Shown piece by piece: positions 23,730 through 33,740 of a stretch of 64,000 bases of DNA (the first letter of the stretch is position 1; each line of letters begins with the position of its first letter). Source of the DNA: Cavia porcellus. Taxonomy: Eukaryota > Chordata > Mammalia > Rodentia > Caviidae. The stretch lies in NCBI RefSeq assembly GCF_034190915.1, contig NW_026947507.1:14270501-14334500 (forward strand). The letters run 5' to 3'. A program made the translations under genes and the position numbers. The notes beneath the pieces are model-generated. The model did not search any database. It was not told where the DNA came from and was given only the letters and a program-made list of their open reading frames with translations.

Positions 23730-23930
23730 GAGGTTCTAGAGTAGGACTGTCTGACTGCAGATCCAAGCTCTACACTTAATGGAAACAGTAGCTTCTCTGT
23801 GACTCAGTTTCCTCATACAGAACTGGATGGTAACAGCACCTACTCACAGGATTAAAGAGAGAATAAAATGAGATCCTATTTAAAGAGCTCGGGACAATTT
23901 CTAGTTCACAATACACAGTAAGCAAGTATG
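23730..23930 (+). repeat. MIR SINE, plus
   Basis: CTGTCTGACTGCAGATCCAA, CTGTGACTCAGTTTCCTCAT, CAGCACCTACTCACAGGATT and AGAGAGAATAAAATGAGATC follow the MIR consensus in order. Confidence 0.75.
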
Positions 23931-24049
23931 TTCTCCTATATCTACTATTTTCAGAGGTTACCTGAACTATCACTAAGTTCCTAAAGTGAACTGTCAACAA
24001 GTCAACTACTAATGTTTGACTGATTGGGGCCCACAAACATCCCTATCAG

Positions 24050-24200
24050 AAAGTGGCATTATCCTTATTTTAGAGTCCAAATATTTAGAAAGGTTCAGAA
24101 ACTCATCTAAATTTACGCAGCTCATAATAAGTGGTACAGCAATGAAACTTTTGATCACATCCCAGCAAAGTTTGCATTATATCATCTACCTCTAAAGGCT
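24050..24200 (-). repeat. MIR SINE, minus
   Basis: ATTATCCTTATTTTAGAGTC, TTCAGAAACTCATCTAAATT and AGCTCATAATAAGTGGTACA are MIR in reverse complement. Confidence 0.6.
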
Positions 24201-24446
24201 TATTTTAAAATAAAGATTCCACATCTTAGTATCACTACCCAGTGAATGAAATTACGTTCTCATAAATCCTCCTTGCATCTTCCTACTAAATCAGCATATT
24301 TATCTATAGAACTAGAACACCTGACAAATTCTGAGAAATTATCAAGCACACAAAATTCTTTTTCTTAACAGAACAAAATAACAAAAAGGTCTGGGTAAAT
24401 CATTGTGATCACTTCAATTAAATGCCTTTAAAAGTTCAAAAGTACT

Positions 24447-24548
24447 GGGGCTGGAGATTTAGCTCAGCGGCATAAGCGCCTGCCTTGCAAGCAGGCAGTC
24501 GTGAGTTTGATCCCTGGTACCGATAAAAACGAAAAAGACAAAAAAAAA
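24447..24548 (+). mobile_element. ID-type SINE with GAAAAAGAC tail, plus
   Basis: Perfect 17-bp target duplication AAAAGTTCAAAAGTACT at 24430-24446 and 24549-24565, so a very young insertion. Confidence 0.97.
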
Positions 24549-24569
24549 AAAAGTTCAAAAGTACTACAG

Positions 24570-26319
24570 ATTCACAGTATAGCAAGGCATTTTCCTTTCA
24601 GGATCTGTAATTTGATCCTAAAGAACAAACCACACACTCCAACTGGGCTGGGCTGTATAACATCTCTCTTTCCATGTTTGCTAAGTGTGTAACAAAACTG
24701 ACAAATTAATAGTTACTCCAAATATCCTCTTCAATCTGCTCTTACCCTCTTTAGGAAGACTTATTGTCAATTAATTGCCATAAAAGAAAATATAATCAAA
24801 TTAAATTGAGTATATCATGGCAACTGATCTCACTGATTATCTTTTAAAATTTCCATATTAAAATCCAGAAGTATTAATAATCATACACATTTGTATCTCC
24901 AAATACTTAGTAAGCTAACAACCTCCAGGAAAAATGAGTGATAAACAAGCCATGTTTATGAAGTGTTTGTCCCTATCAAGTGAATTGGTTACCCAGTTTC
25001 CTAAAACAAAGATCATAATAATTGTAAGTCCATAAGGAGTTCAAAATAAAAAGTATGTTTGACTTGTCTAAGAAGTGACATGAATAAGCAGAGTCATATA
25101 ATTTTACTTCACTTGCTTCTCACCTTATCCAACTACTACCGTCTTGTAATCCTTTTTAGTAAACACAAACGAGATAATAAAATTTGTAGGATGAAGTAGA
25201 AGAGAAGCTAAAATCCATAATATTTCAAGAATTTATTACAATTTCAATAACCTGAAACTCCAATTCTCTGAAAAGCAGAAAGCAGAAAGCAGAAAGACAA
25301 CTGTAAAAGTCAAATATTTATACAGGTGTCTTAAAAGCCACTGCTGAGTGTACACCATGAGCACTGACATTTATTATCTGTTAAGTGGTATCAAAGTGCA
25401 ATAGCACAAGTCATATAGCTAGCTTGGAGTGTGAAGTTTATGACAACTAATTCTGTGAAGGTGTGATACTTGTCATAACTTTCATCAAGCCAACAACAGG
25501 CAGCCAAGCTTGTGGCAAGATACGACCTGGGCACAGGTGCCTTTTCTCATTTCAGAGGGAAACATAAACCGATACCTTCATGGATAATTTAACAAGGATT
25601 GTTCCATAAATTTATAATGTCTTTTATACCTCTCATAATTGCTTTTTAATACCTTCCAAAAACAATATGCTTATGACAAAAGTAACCGAGAGCATAAAGT
25701 ATAAAGCTATTTCAGCTTCAAATTGGGAAAATGGGAAAAGTTTAATAGTGAAAGCCATAAACCTCTAAGGCCACATTCCATAAATGCGGAAAAGAATTTT
25801 CAGAAGTGATAAAATTCCGTATGATGGAGTGATCCCTAATGAATGATAGATTGTTTAAATTTATAATTACAATTACCTTCTATTATTCTTATAATTCTAA
25901 GGAATGTTCCTTTTAAGAGTAAAAAGAAAAATAGGAGAGAGAAACACCATTTGTGAACACTGAACTAAACTCCAGATCCTTAACTTCTCAGATGATGATT
26001 GTTGCTTCTCCTCTTCATCGCTGGGCAGGAATAAAACATGTGTATTGAGAAATAAAGAAATCAGGCCAACTTCAAGTAACACTACCCTCACATCCCAAGT
26101 TTACTTCCAAGGTTCACTATACCACTTCTTACTTCAAAGTAGAATCTGCCTGTTTAATATATGAGAGTCATTTCAAGTTTTCAGCTGAGGACTAACATTA
26201 GGAAGTAAAACTTTAAATACAAGTTTTTAAAATATGAGGGGCATGGCCAACTTATATCCAGTACGGGGCCCAGACAGGAATGGGATCCCCGCCTCTCCAT
26301 TTTCTGACGCCTAGCCTGG
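24570..26319. other. Unassigned intron sequence
   Basis: No gene. A short AGAAAGC triplet repeat lies at about 25273-25294. No exon-like sequence recognised. Confidence 0.45.
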
Positions 26320-26330
26320 CGCGGGGGGGG

Positions 26331-26351
26331 GGGCGGGAGAGAGGTATATAA
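26331..26351 (+). promoter_or_regulatory. GC box plus TATATAA at the intronic edge of the CpG island
   Basis: A G-run and GGGCGGG (26331-26337) precede TATATAA at 26345-26351 in plus orientation, just inside the CpG island edge. It would direct a transcript antisense to WWC2 exon 1. It could equally be chance in mixed AT/GC sequence. Confidence 0.25.
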
Positions 26352-26878
26352 TCAAAAAGTTGCAGTCAAGATTGGAGAACCAAGGATGCCCAGAGATGCC
26401 ACAAGTGGCTTGGACAGTTAGTTCCTCACCTTGCACTTAGGTCCTGAGGGGGCCCAGCCCATCCCTGGCTCTTAGAGGTCGAGGGTCCCCCGCAGCCTCA
26501 ATTTGGCTCCCGTTAATCGGAGAGGAGCTGGGGACACAGCTAAAGTGGCCCCTCCGGTCCCCTGCAGACGGCGTGCCGGCGCGCGGCACCAATCCCGCCC
26601 TTCCCTCACGGCTGGGCGGGTCCGCAAGGTCCCGAGGGGCGTCAGGAAGGCAGTGGGCAAAGGGGCCTGGATGGGGCGGCCCCACAGAGCCCTCCGGGCG
26701 CCTGGACGGCAGACGCAGCCGGGCCTAAACGGGCGGTTCCGCGCCCTCTCCGGACCGCGCCAGACACCGGGGCAGGCGACGCCCCACGCCCCTGCCGCCG
26801 CCCGGCCAGGTCTCCGGGACAACAGCCGCCGCCGCACTTCCGAGGCGGGTCCCACGCCCGCCCGCGGCCCGCCGCCCA

Positions 26879-26880
26879 CC
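26879..26880 (-). other. WWC2: WWC2 exon 1 splice donor
   Basis: Minus-strand exon/intron junction GACAG|GTGGGC. It leaves the reading frame in phase 2, so the next exon must supply the third base of an arginine codon (AG+N), which fits the conserved R after PRD in WWC proteins. Confidence 0.85.
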
Positions 26881-27010
26881 TGTCCCGGGGGTCGATCCAG
26901 CTGGTCCTCCTGGTGTTGTGGTCAATGTAGAAGACCTTGCCGTCGTAGTCTCTGGCCTCCTCCCAGCCCCGGGGTAGCGGCAGCTGCCCGCTCCCGGCCC
27001 TCCTAGGCAT
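26880..27010 (-). CDS. WWC2: WWC2 exon 1 (first coding exon, N-terminal WW domain)
   Basis: Reads on the minus strand from ATG at 27010-27008 through 43 complete codons plus two bases of codon 44 (AG), then a splice donor GTGGGC beginning at 26879. The 43 residues form a class-typical WW domain: G15-W16, the aromatic pair F27-Y28, H31, T33, second W38 and P41. The start MPRRAGSGQ and the wording of the domain match WWC2 rather than WWC1 (KIBRA), as I remember those proteins. WWC proteins are cytoplasmic scaffolds whose WW domains bind PPxY partners such as LATS1/2, AMOT and PTPN14, and they promote Hippo signalling. The rest of the protein (second WW domain, coiled coils, C2 domain) must lie further along the minus strand, outside the window. 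The ATG context is good (A at -3). Reading past the donor gives only low-complexity GC-rich translation, as expected of intron. The family call is very firm; the paralogue call is firm. Confidence 0.95.
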
Positions 27011-27044
27011 GGTCGGCGGCCTCGCTGGCGAGCGGCGCCTCCAT
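27003..27044 (-). CDS. Upstream ORF overlapping the WWC2 start (13 codons)
   Basis: Minus-strand ATG at 27044-27042, 34 bases upstream of and out of frame with the WWC2 ATG. It reads [13 protein letters not shown], then stops at TAG (27005-27003), inside codons 2-3 of WWC2. If the mRNA starts upstream of 27044, as the promoter layout suggests, ribosomes meet this ATG first. Its context is mediocre (C at -3, G at +4) against A at -3 for the main ATG, so leaky scanning would be expected. Whether it is translated is inference. Confidence 0.45.
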   Translation of the reverse strand: MEAPLASEAADHA

Positions 27045-27190
27045 AGGCACCGGGCGCGGGACGCAGCGGGAACGCGACTGCCCGGCCCGGCCGCCGCCCC
27101 CGACGCGGACGCCGGCGAGAAGCTGCGGGGCGCGGCGGGGCCACGCGCGGGGGGCGCCTCAGGAAACCCTGCTCTCGGCCCCGCCGGGAG

Positions 27191-27202
27191 TCAGTCCACC
27201 AT
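27191..27202 (-). CDS. Minimal upstream ORF (M-V-D-stop)
   Basis: Minus-strand ATG at 27202-27200 followed by GTG GAC TGA. It is a four-codon unit in the likely 5' leader of WWC2, about 190 bases above the main start. It matters only if transcription starts upstream of 27202, which the sequence cannot prove. Confidence 0.3.
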   Translation of the reverse strand: MVD

Positions 27203-27224
27203 GTCTGCGTCGAAGCAGGCGAGC

Positions 27225-27296
27225 GAACCCCCCTCCTCCTCGCCGCCGCCTCTGCCTCTGCCTCCGCCTCTTCCTCCTCCTCCTCCGCCTCGTCCC
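27225..27296. repeat. CCT/CCG-rich polypyrimidine tract in WWC2 leader/promoter
   Basis: Runs of CCTCCTCC, CCGCCGCC and CTGCCT repeats on the plus strand give a G/A-rich tract of GGA and GGCGGA units on the transcribed (minus-sense) strand. This could form G-rich secondary structure in the 5' leader or core promoter. It also produces long spurious proline-rich plus-strand and arginine/glycine-rich minus-strand frames. Confidence 0.6.
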
Positions 27297-27399
27297 GCTG
27301 TGGCGGCCGAGGGTCGCGGCGCCCAGGCTGCCCGAGCAGACGCCGTCTGGGCTCGGATCCGTGAAGCTCCGCGGAGCAGCGGCCCCGGCGGCCCTGGCC

Positions 27400-27612
27400 T
27401 CCTCATTTGCATGCTATTAGCATGGCCCCGCCCTGGCGCTCGGCTCATCTGCATGCACATTCCTCGCCGCTGCATTCCTGGGTTTAACCCTGCAGAGCCC
27501 GGGACTCCCTGCCGGAGCTTCGACCCCCGGCCGAGCCGGGGGCGGGGCCGAGCCGGGGGCGGGACGGAGGCCCTGGGGACCAGGTGGGAGGGAGGAGAGC
27601 CGAGGAATGCTT
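27400..27612. promoter_or_regulatory. WWC2: Proximal WWC2 promoter motif cluster
   Basis: An octamer ATTTGCAT lies at 27405-27412 and a near-octamer ATCTGCAT at 27447-27454. CATTCC (the TEAD/M-CAT core) lies at 27458-27463 and 27473-27478, with the inverted form GGAATG at 27604-27609. Two Sp1-type GGGGGCGGG boxes sit in a 17-bp tandem duplication (27531-27547, 27548-27564). The cluster is 390-600 bases above the WWC2 ATG. The motifs are seen directly; that factors use them is inference. Confidence 0.55.
27531..27564. repeat. 17-bp tandem duplication carrying two GC boxes
   Basis: The unit CCGAGCCGGGGGCGGGG is repeated directly, the second copy ending in A instead of G. Each copy carries a consensus Sp1/KLF site. 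Confidence 0.8.
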
Positions 27613-28290
27613 GGCTCGCTCCCTCCCCTTTATTCCAAACTTCTCTCAACAGCCAAACTCCTAGGGTTTTTAGAGTTTCGGTATGAGAAAGTTTGCAAAA
27701 GAGAAGCCTCCGCAACCTTTTCAATCCCTTTCCATCTTCTAGGGAAACCGCAAGACTTTGGAGAGGAAAGGGGTGGGGGAAGCTGTCCTGGGAAGGAGTC
27801 CAGGCAAACGGCCGGGGCACAAAAGCTCCCCCACGCAGCACCCTGGGCCTTTCGGAACTCGGGGGGCGGGGAGAGCCAGGGCGAGGGCGGCGGGGCGCGG
27901 AGAGCAGCTCCGAAAGCTGCGCCTCGGGGCCTCTGCGGGGCGCCGGGCCCTCGATGACCTCAGGAAGACCTCAGGCCTCGCGGCGGAAGGCGAAGGCGGG
28001 TCCCGCGCTCCGAGAGCCCGCGACACGCACGCCCCGGTGGCCAGCGGAGAACTGCGGCCTGACCCGAGAAATGACCTGGTCGCCGCTGCCAGCCAGCCGC
28101 AGGCCCGGAGCGCAGAAGCACCCGCACCTCCTCAACCCCGTCGGAATGCGCCTTCCATGGGGTCCCTGCGGCGACAGGGGCTCTTCTGTCGGCTTCCCCT
28201 GCTAGGTCTAGGACCAGCACCCAGTCCTTTCCGTCCAGCCCTCCGCCCTGGAAGTTCCCCACCCCAATCCTGAACGAGGCCAAGGAGGTG

Positions 28291-30360
28291 TAGGCGACCA
28301 CGCTTGAGGGAACCCAAGGAGGGGAAGCCAGGGCCCAGATTTGCTTTGGCCCATCCAGGATGGAACGCAGATCTCTCAGGAGGATTAATTAATTCTGCAG
28401 CTACTATGTGTGGGTCTGCACTGAGGAAAGGCCGGACGTCGAACTCCGGATAGGACAATGCTGGGAGCAGCGAACAGGAGGGGCCTGGACACTGGACAAA
28501 CTCAGTGTGCCCAGCGGCTCAGAGGAGGACGAAGCTTCCCAGCCCCCAGACTCCTCTCAGCCTGGTCTGCAGCACTGTGCCCTGTTCATATTTCAGGTTC
28601 CTAAGCTTTTAGATTCTTTTAGAACACTAATATCCATGGCAGACAGTCCCCCCAAGCCCAATTATTGACCTCTCGGTGTGAATTCTCTTAATCCTGCTTG
28701 CTAATGCGAAATGACTTCCTACCTTGTGCTACGCCTGGCCAAGGTTTTCCAAGGGTTTGGAGAAACCTTTTCTGCCTGTGTTCCCAGAAATTCGAAGGCT
28801 TTAACCGCTCCACGCCGATTCGTGTAGAACCTGCCCCGTGGTGAGGGGTGAGATAGGGACAGAATCCTCTAACAGTGGTCCAGGACATTTGCAGTCAGTC
28901 TCTTAAGGTGTAGCAGGCTGCTGCTCAACATAAGGGTGTAGGCTCAGGCGGAGAAACAAGCTTCACAGAGAAGACTGGATTCTCCTCGGGTGAGGGTCCT
29001 AATAGATGAAAAAACTTGTATCTGCACCCGAAGCCCTCTAGATGAAAAGGAAAAACTTTAAACTGCCAGAAACCTTGGAGAACTTGGAACGCCTGGGAAG
29101 GAGCAACAGAATCAGCGGGAAATGAGGATGAGAGAGGCTAGGGACGAATTTCCTAACTTTGGCTATTTTTCTAGGTCTTCCTCCATTCCACTAGCCTGTG
29201 GAAGTTAGGCTTTTTGGCTAGCCAGGTCTTCTCCTAATCAGTTTTCTCTTCCCTACTCCCTCCATTGATGGGGGAAAGGGAAATGGTCCAACAAGGTCCT
29301 CAGGGGAAAAAGACAGCCAGCTGGGTAGTCCTAAGGTTCAACTTTTGAATGTTGTGAAAAAGACTGAGCCTGTTTACAATTAATCTCACTCACACTACTT
29401 GAGTACATGTGCTTTGTTTTGGACTGCCCAAAATTGGTCCACCTGCAAGGCCAAAATTTACTAGTAGCATCAGTCAGACCCAACTATTCTTAAACAGTGC
29501 TTCCTAGCTTTTCTTTTCTCCCTCAAACAATTTGAAAACATTTATTGTGCTAAAATGTCAACACCCTATTTAAACAACATCAAAGTGACACATTTTGCTG
29601 TTGTCATAATTTAACTTGTTTCACTGAGATGAATTATCACATAATAGTTCTCAGTATAATTTCAAATTTGGTAAACTTTCAGCTAAATACTACTACCCAA
29701 ATGATGAGAAATCTATGATAGATCACAGTCTTCAATGGCATGTATTGTTCCATAAATCCTCAAACTTCAAAAAGAAGCACTAAACAGACAAACCTCCAAA
29801 GCGTTTCTCTTGGGTCTCTCTCACTGATTGACACTAGAAATATTTGGTCATACAAAAGCAGTTAAAATGACAGAAAAAAGAGTGTGCTCTACAGCTTTTT
29901 TCTTGTTTTGATCAAATTTGAGTTCTGTTGTTCTGATTTCACATAATCTACGCAGGAGCATCCCTTCACAGAATCCTTAGTAGTTTAGACAATGAAACTC
30001 ATTTATATTCATATCTGAGAAAACAACATAAATGTGAAAATCATCTCCTATTAGGGAGATGGATGGATTTAGATTTGATTTGGGCTCCTAGTGATCCTTG
30101 TCAAGAAAGATGATGCAATCTGCTACTTTATACACTAGATTACCAGGTATTGGACACTGAAGAGTCTAATCACTGGCCCTCAAATTTTCCTTTCTCCTGG
30201 CTTTACATTTTCTCCAGTGCTAACTGTTATAGGAATCAAGATGCTACCATCAATGTCCCAATACTCGTGCAGGAAAATTAGTAATATAAAAAACAAGAGT
30301 AGACAATAAAAACTAGTTCAAAAGATTGTCCTGTTATACACAAATTTAAAGTGTGTTTAT
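28291..30360. other. Intergenic flank upstream of the WWC2 CpG island
   Basis: GC content falls off from 28.3 kb. No coding exon, RNA or repeat family I can support. Could hold exons of a divergent non-coding RNA, which cannot be recognised from sequence alone. Confidence 0.4.
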
Positions 30361-30364
30361 AACC

Positions 30365-30950
30365 TTTAACCCAGCAATGTGAATGCAATGATTTTAGTAG
30401 ATATTAAAGTTCCAGAAGATATTACACGGTGTTCATTTGCAGCGTGTTTGAAAATAACCAAACCAGGGGCTGGGGATTTAGCTCAGCGGCATAAGCGCCT
30501 GCCTTGCAAGCAAGTAGTCGTGAGTTCGATCCCTGGTACCAATAAAAATGAAAAAGACAAAAAAAAAAAAAAAAAAGAAAGAAAGAAAAGAAAAGAACCA
30601 AACTGGAAAAATCACCAGTGGCCATCAGTAAGAGACTGATTAAATTATAAATTATACATATTCAGCAAGCATCTTTAAAGCACCAAGTAAACACATATGT
30701 GCTTATAAGGAAAGATGTCCAGGTTACATTAAGTGAAAAAAGCAAGATCCAAAACGACACTTGCTGGCTAACTTCTATGAAGTTACAATCCAATTCAGGA
30801 GGTAGGACCAACCAAAAATGTAAAGAATGGCAATCTCCTATACACTTACTTTGTGTCAAAGGAATGACACATAGAAGAAATTTTTTTGGAGGATAAGGGC
30901 TGTCAGACATATATATAAGGTAAGTGATCAGTAAAGGAAAAAAAATAGGG
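30365..30950 (+). mobile_element. L1M-type 3' fragment, plus
   Basis: GAAAATAACCAAACC | ID | GGCCATCAGTAAGAGACTGA, ...AAGGAAAGATGTCCAGGTTA, CATTAAGTGAAAAAAGCAAG. These are the usual L1 3' UTR words in order, split by an ID at 30467. Confidence 0.75.
30467..30590 (+). mobile_element. ID-type SINE with GAAAAAGAC tail inside L1
   Basis: Full copy with a tail drifting into GAAA repeats. AATAACCAAAC / AAGAACCAAAC flanks form the target duplication. Confidence 0.93.
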
Positions 30951-30954
30951 TAGA

Positions 30955-32150
30955 GGTGAGCAGATGTGCTACCAAAATGGGCAAGCATGGCTGGCATGCT
31001 TGTGCAAAGAAATGAATGTGCAAAGTTCAAAGAGGAATCTGGCATGAAGGAGTCCAAGACTGGCTGGAGCCATAGAGCTAAGGAGGCTGTGATGAAAGTA
31101 CAGGTATGAAACAGATAAGGGCTGGGATTAGAAATAAGGCAATGAAGGATGAAAAGGAATGATCTGGCAAGAATTTGAGACTGATTAGATTAAGACGGGA
31201 GAGGTAAATAGTCTAGAAGGAGGAATCTGGGATGGATCCAAGATTTTAGACTATTGAGAGAGATGCCAAAAACTGGGGAGGGGGGGGATGAGGAAGTCCA
31301 AAGGGGAATCTGATTTAGGGTTTGATTTTAGAAAATAGAAACACACAGCAAAAAAATATTAAAGATCAAGACTAAAACTCAAGTGAAAGGTCAGGGCTCC
31401 AAACACAGGTGGTGTCACCAACTAAAGTTCAGAGAGAGCTGAGGTTCCTGGACTGCCTCTGAGGAAGGAAATGTCAATGTAAGTGGGAGAACAGAATTAA
31501 GTAACCCATCTGTGGTCCAACTTTTGGCCTCTAACTCTTCAGTAATGTGATATGACTTTGTTTATTTCTTTGTGGTCTGCATTTTCAGTGATGTGTGTAA
31601 GAAATGCTTGTTAGTGTGGAAACCATCTTTGAATGAATTATTGTTTTAGCCTTTATTGTTATGCAGGTGAATCAACTCTGTGCAGGACAAGATGAACTGG
31701 TTTTCAATTTGTAATAGTCCTTGTTTTCTCAAAGGATTATATAAGCTGGAAATTCCAAATAAAGAGAACATTCTTTTTTTCTAAATCAAATCAGAGTTGT
31801 GTTTTTTTACTCTTCTGCAAGTGAACTGGTTAAAGTAAACACTATCTCTAATCATTATAAATAGGTTACCTTAGCTGACAATGCCTAAATTTTATTGTCT
31901 CCACAGTCATTAAGAAGAGAGGCAGGTGATCTTTAAGAATTTCCAGTGCTAGGCCAAACCAGAATCCTAGATTACCATAACCCATTTCTCCTCCAGTTAA
32001 TTATTATACTAACACCGTAAGCAAAAACAATCATTCCAATTCAATAATAAGCAAGATCAAATAAATTCAATTTTACCTTGTTCACTGAGACAGGAGAGCC
32101 ACACTGGGCAAATTCCTTAGTTACTAAGAAGACAGTGAGCATTTAAAATC
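30955..32150. other. Intergenic sequence; GA-rich old repeat-like first half
   Basis: 30,955-31,420 has a purine-rich style (GGAATCTGGGATGGATCCAA, CAAAAACTGGGGAGGGGGG) seen in very old mammalian repeats, but I cannot name it. The remainder shows nothing. AATAAAG at about 31,761 has no associated gene. Confidence 0.35.
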
Positions 32151-32157
32151 TGCCCTG

Positions 32158-32240
32158 AGCTGGGGCTGTGGCTCAGTGACAGAGTGCTTTCCTAGTGTGC
32201 AAGAGACACTGGGTTCCATCCCTGCAACAAGGAATAGAAC
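32158..32240 (+). mobile_element. Old ID-type SINE of squirrel-like subtype
   Basis: GAGCTGGGGCTGTGGCTCAG, GTTCCATCCCTGCAACAA. The body differs from the young ID (GTGGCTCAGTGACAGAGTG box A), so it is an older subfamily. Confidence 0.75.
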
Positions 32241-32446
32241 TTTATTAGTGAAAGGAAAAGAAACTCAGATGCTACTTTTGCTTTCAGAGGGTGCTTTTGT
32301 ATAATCTGTGGGATAGATTATTAGTGAGGGCTCCTCTACACTGTTTACGATATAATGAAAAATACGAGGTTATATTTTCCTTTTACCGTCTTTAATTTGT
32401 ACCTTTTTCTCTCTTCCAACTTTGTAGTCCATAAAAAGAAAAAATG

Positions 32447-32655
32447 TTTCTGAGCAGGAGTGATAGCCCTCACCTGTGAGCACAGCACTCTGGGAGATGA
32501 GAAGCTGAGGCAGGAGGATCACAAATTTAAGCCCAGCCTGGCCAACTTGGTGACTTAGAAAGACCCTGACTCAAAATTTAAAACAATGTAAAGGCTTATA
32601 AAGTTGCTTAGTATGAAGACCTTGGTTTCAACCCACAGTACCATAAGGAAAAAAA
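32447..32655 (+). mobile_element. B1+ID dimer SINE, plus
   Basis: B1 half (GAGCACAGCACTCTGGGAGA, CCTGGCCAACTTGGTGACTT) joined to an ID-like half (GCTTAGTATGAAGACCTTGG, ACAGTACC) with an A tail. Confidence 0.75.
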
Positions 32656-32869
32656 AGTTCTCATAAAAATAAGATTGTATTCCTCTATCCCTATCGTTAA
32701 AATAATTTTATGCCCCCCCTTGAGTGAATTTTTCACAAAATTTTCATTTTTATTTATTATTTATTAGATTATCCCTACCTTCCCATTTCATTCTCTCTCA
32801 CCCTCAGTTTTTGGTTTCCTCATATTGATTCAATGCTGTGGAGTTATATTTAAGAAATTTAGCTATAAG

Positions 32870-33045
32870 TAAGAAGTGATGGCACTGGGAAGGCAGAAGC
32901 AGGAAGATCACAAGTTCCAACTCGTGAGACACAGTCACAAAATAACAAAATAAAAAGACTGAAGACAGAGCTCAGGAGTACAACAGTTGCCTAGCACGGG
33001 CCAGGCCTTGGATTCAATCCAGCACGAGGCAGAGAAGAGAAAGTA
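32870..33045 (+). mobile_element. B1+ID dimer SINE (partial), plus
   Basis: GGCAGAAGCAGGAAGATCAC, then GACAGAGCTCAGGAGTACAA and CTTGGATTCAATCCAGCACG. Confidence 0.6.
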
Positions 33046-33059
33046 AATGAGAATTCTTA

Positions 33060-33510
33060 TCAGCAGTTGGTAGGTATATAAATTGATATGAACAATTTGA
33101 TCTGATCTAGGAAAACTGAGGCTATCTCCATCCTGTGGTCTAACAATCCTACTCTAGATATATCCCTACAGAAACATACTACATGTATCAGATGCAGACA
33201 CAAGATTGCTTATGGAAGTGCTATTTGCGGTACCCAAAACCTGAAGCATGCAAATATTCAAAGAAATGTGATATGGTTAATAAAACTGTAGTATATTTAA
33301 ACAGTGGAATTCAACATAATAATGATAAAAGTACAGCTACATAAAACACCTTGGATTAAAATTTTTAAACATAATGTTGGAAGTGGAGAAATAACCAAAT
33401 CAAGCCAAACTATAATGGCAGGTAAAAATAATGTAGAAGTACTTGTATAGTATGATTTAATTCATGTAAAGAAGTTCACAGAAACAAGTAAAACCAAATC
33501 ATATTGGGTA
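33060..33510 (+). mobile_element. L1M-type 3' fragment, plus
   Basis: TAACAATCCTACTCTAGATA, ATGGAAGTGCTATTTGCGGT, AAAACTGTAGTATATTTAAA. Old L1 3' sequence, all frames broken. Confidence 0.65.
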
Positions 33511-33589
33511 GGAGTATATATATAAGAGGTAAAAATAAAAAAAGAAGAAAAAAGGAAATATGCTATAAAATCCAATATTTAAATTATTT

Positions 33590-33740
33590 CTCTGCTTCTG
33601 TGTGTGCATGCCTGAGTGTGTGTGCTTTTTCCTCTCTGTCTTTGCCTCCCCCTCTCCTCCCTCCCCTGTCTCTGTGTTTGTGTGTCTCTCTCTGCCTCTG
33701 TCTGTCTCTCTCTCTCTGTTACACACACTCACACACCATA
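33590..33740. repeat. CT/TG-rich low-complexity tract
   Basis: Imperfect TCTC, TGTG and CCCTCC runs. They generate repetitive cysteine/serine/leucine frames on one strand and RE-rich frames on the other, which are not genes. Confidence 0.85.

Larger units (their letters stand above)
1..26879 (-). other. WWC2: WWC2 intron 1 (5' part)
   Basis: This stretch follows the exon 1 donor on the minus strand. I looked for the expected exon 2 content (the second WW domain, with its tyrosine pair and IDH motif) and did not find it, so the intron probably runs beyond base 1. First introns of WWC genes are long, so a span of more than 26.8 kb is plausible. It is filled with transposable elements listed separately. 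The first ~550 bases (26,330-26,879) belong to the CpG island. Confidence 0.75.
26320..28290. promoter_or_regulatory. WWC2: CpG island spanning WWC2 promoter, exon 1 and start of intron 1
   Basis: The base composition changes sharply from AT-rich flanks to strongly GC- and CpG-rich sequence between about 26.3 and 28.3 kb, with many intact CG dinucleotides and long C/G-only stretches. It covers the first coding exon and extends about 1.2 kb upstream. This is the standard picture of a broadly expressed, TATA-less promoter. No clear minus-strand TATA box was seen near the likely start. In people a divergent non-coding transcript (WWC2-AS2) lies head to head with WWC2; the CpG island reaching to 28.3 kb would allow the same here, but no exon of it can be proved. 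Confidence 0.85.

Noticed and set aside
26642..26879. Extension of the WWC2 frame beyond the exon 1 donor
   Set aside because: After PRD the frame turns into random GC-rich translation, while a proper GT donor occurs exactly where the family's next exon should join.
1..26879. WWC2 exon 2 with the second WW domain
   Set aside because: Looked for on the minus strand by expected residues and not found; the intron most likely continues past the window edge.
26503..27006. 167-codon plus-strand frame through the CpG island
   Set aside because: It is antisense to WWC2 exon 1, in GC-rich DNA where stop codons are rare. The protein is arginine/proline-rich without any domain, while the minus strand carries a real WW exon.
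26725..27144. Longer minus-strand frame starting at 27144 overlapping WWC2
   Set aside because: It starts at GTG rather than ATG and is out of frame with the WW domain; composition artefact.
27009..28273. Several 115-225-codon plus-strand frames and a 216-codon minus-strand frame upstream of WWC2
   Set aside because: Stop-poor because of CpG island composition; low-complexity proline, alanine, glycine and arginine content; no shared motif. A divergent non-coding RNA is possible, but these frames are no evidence for a protein.
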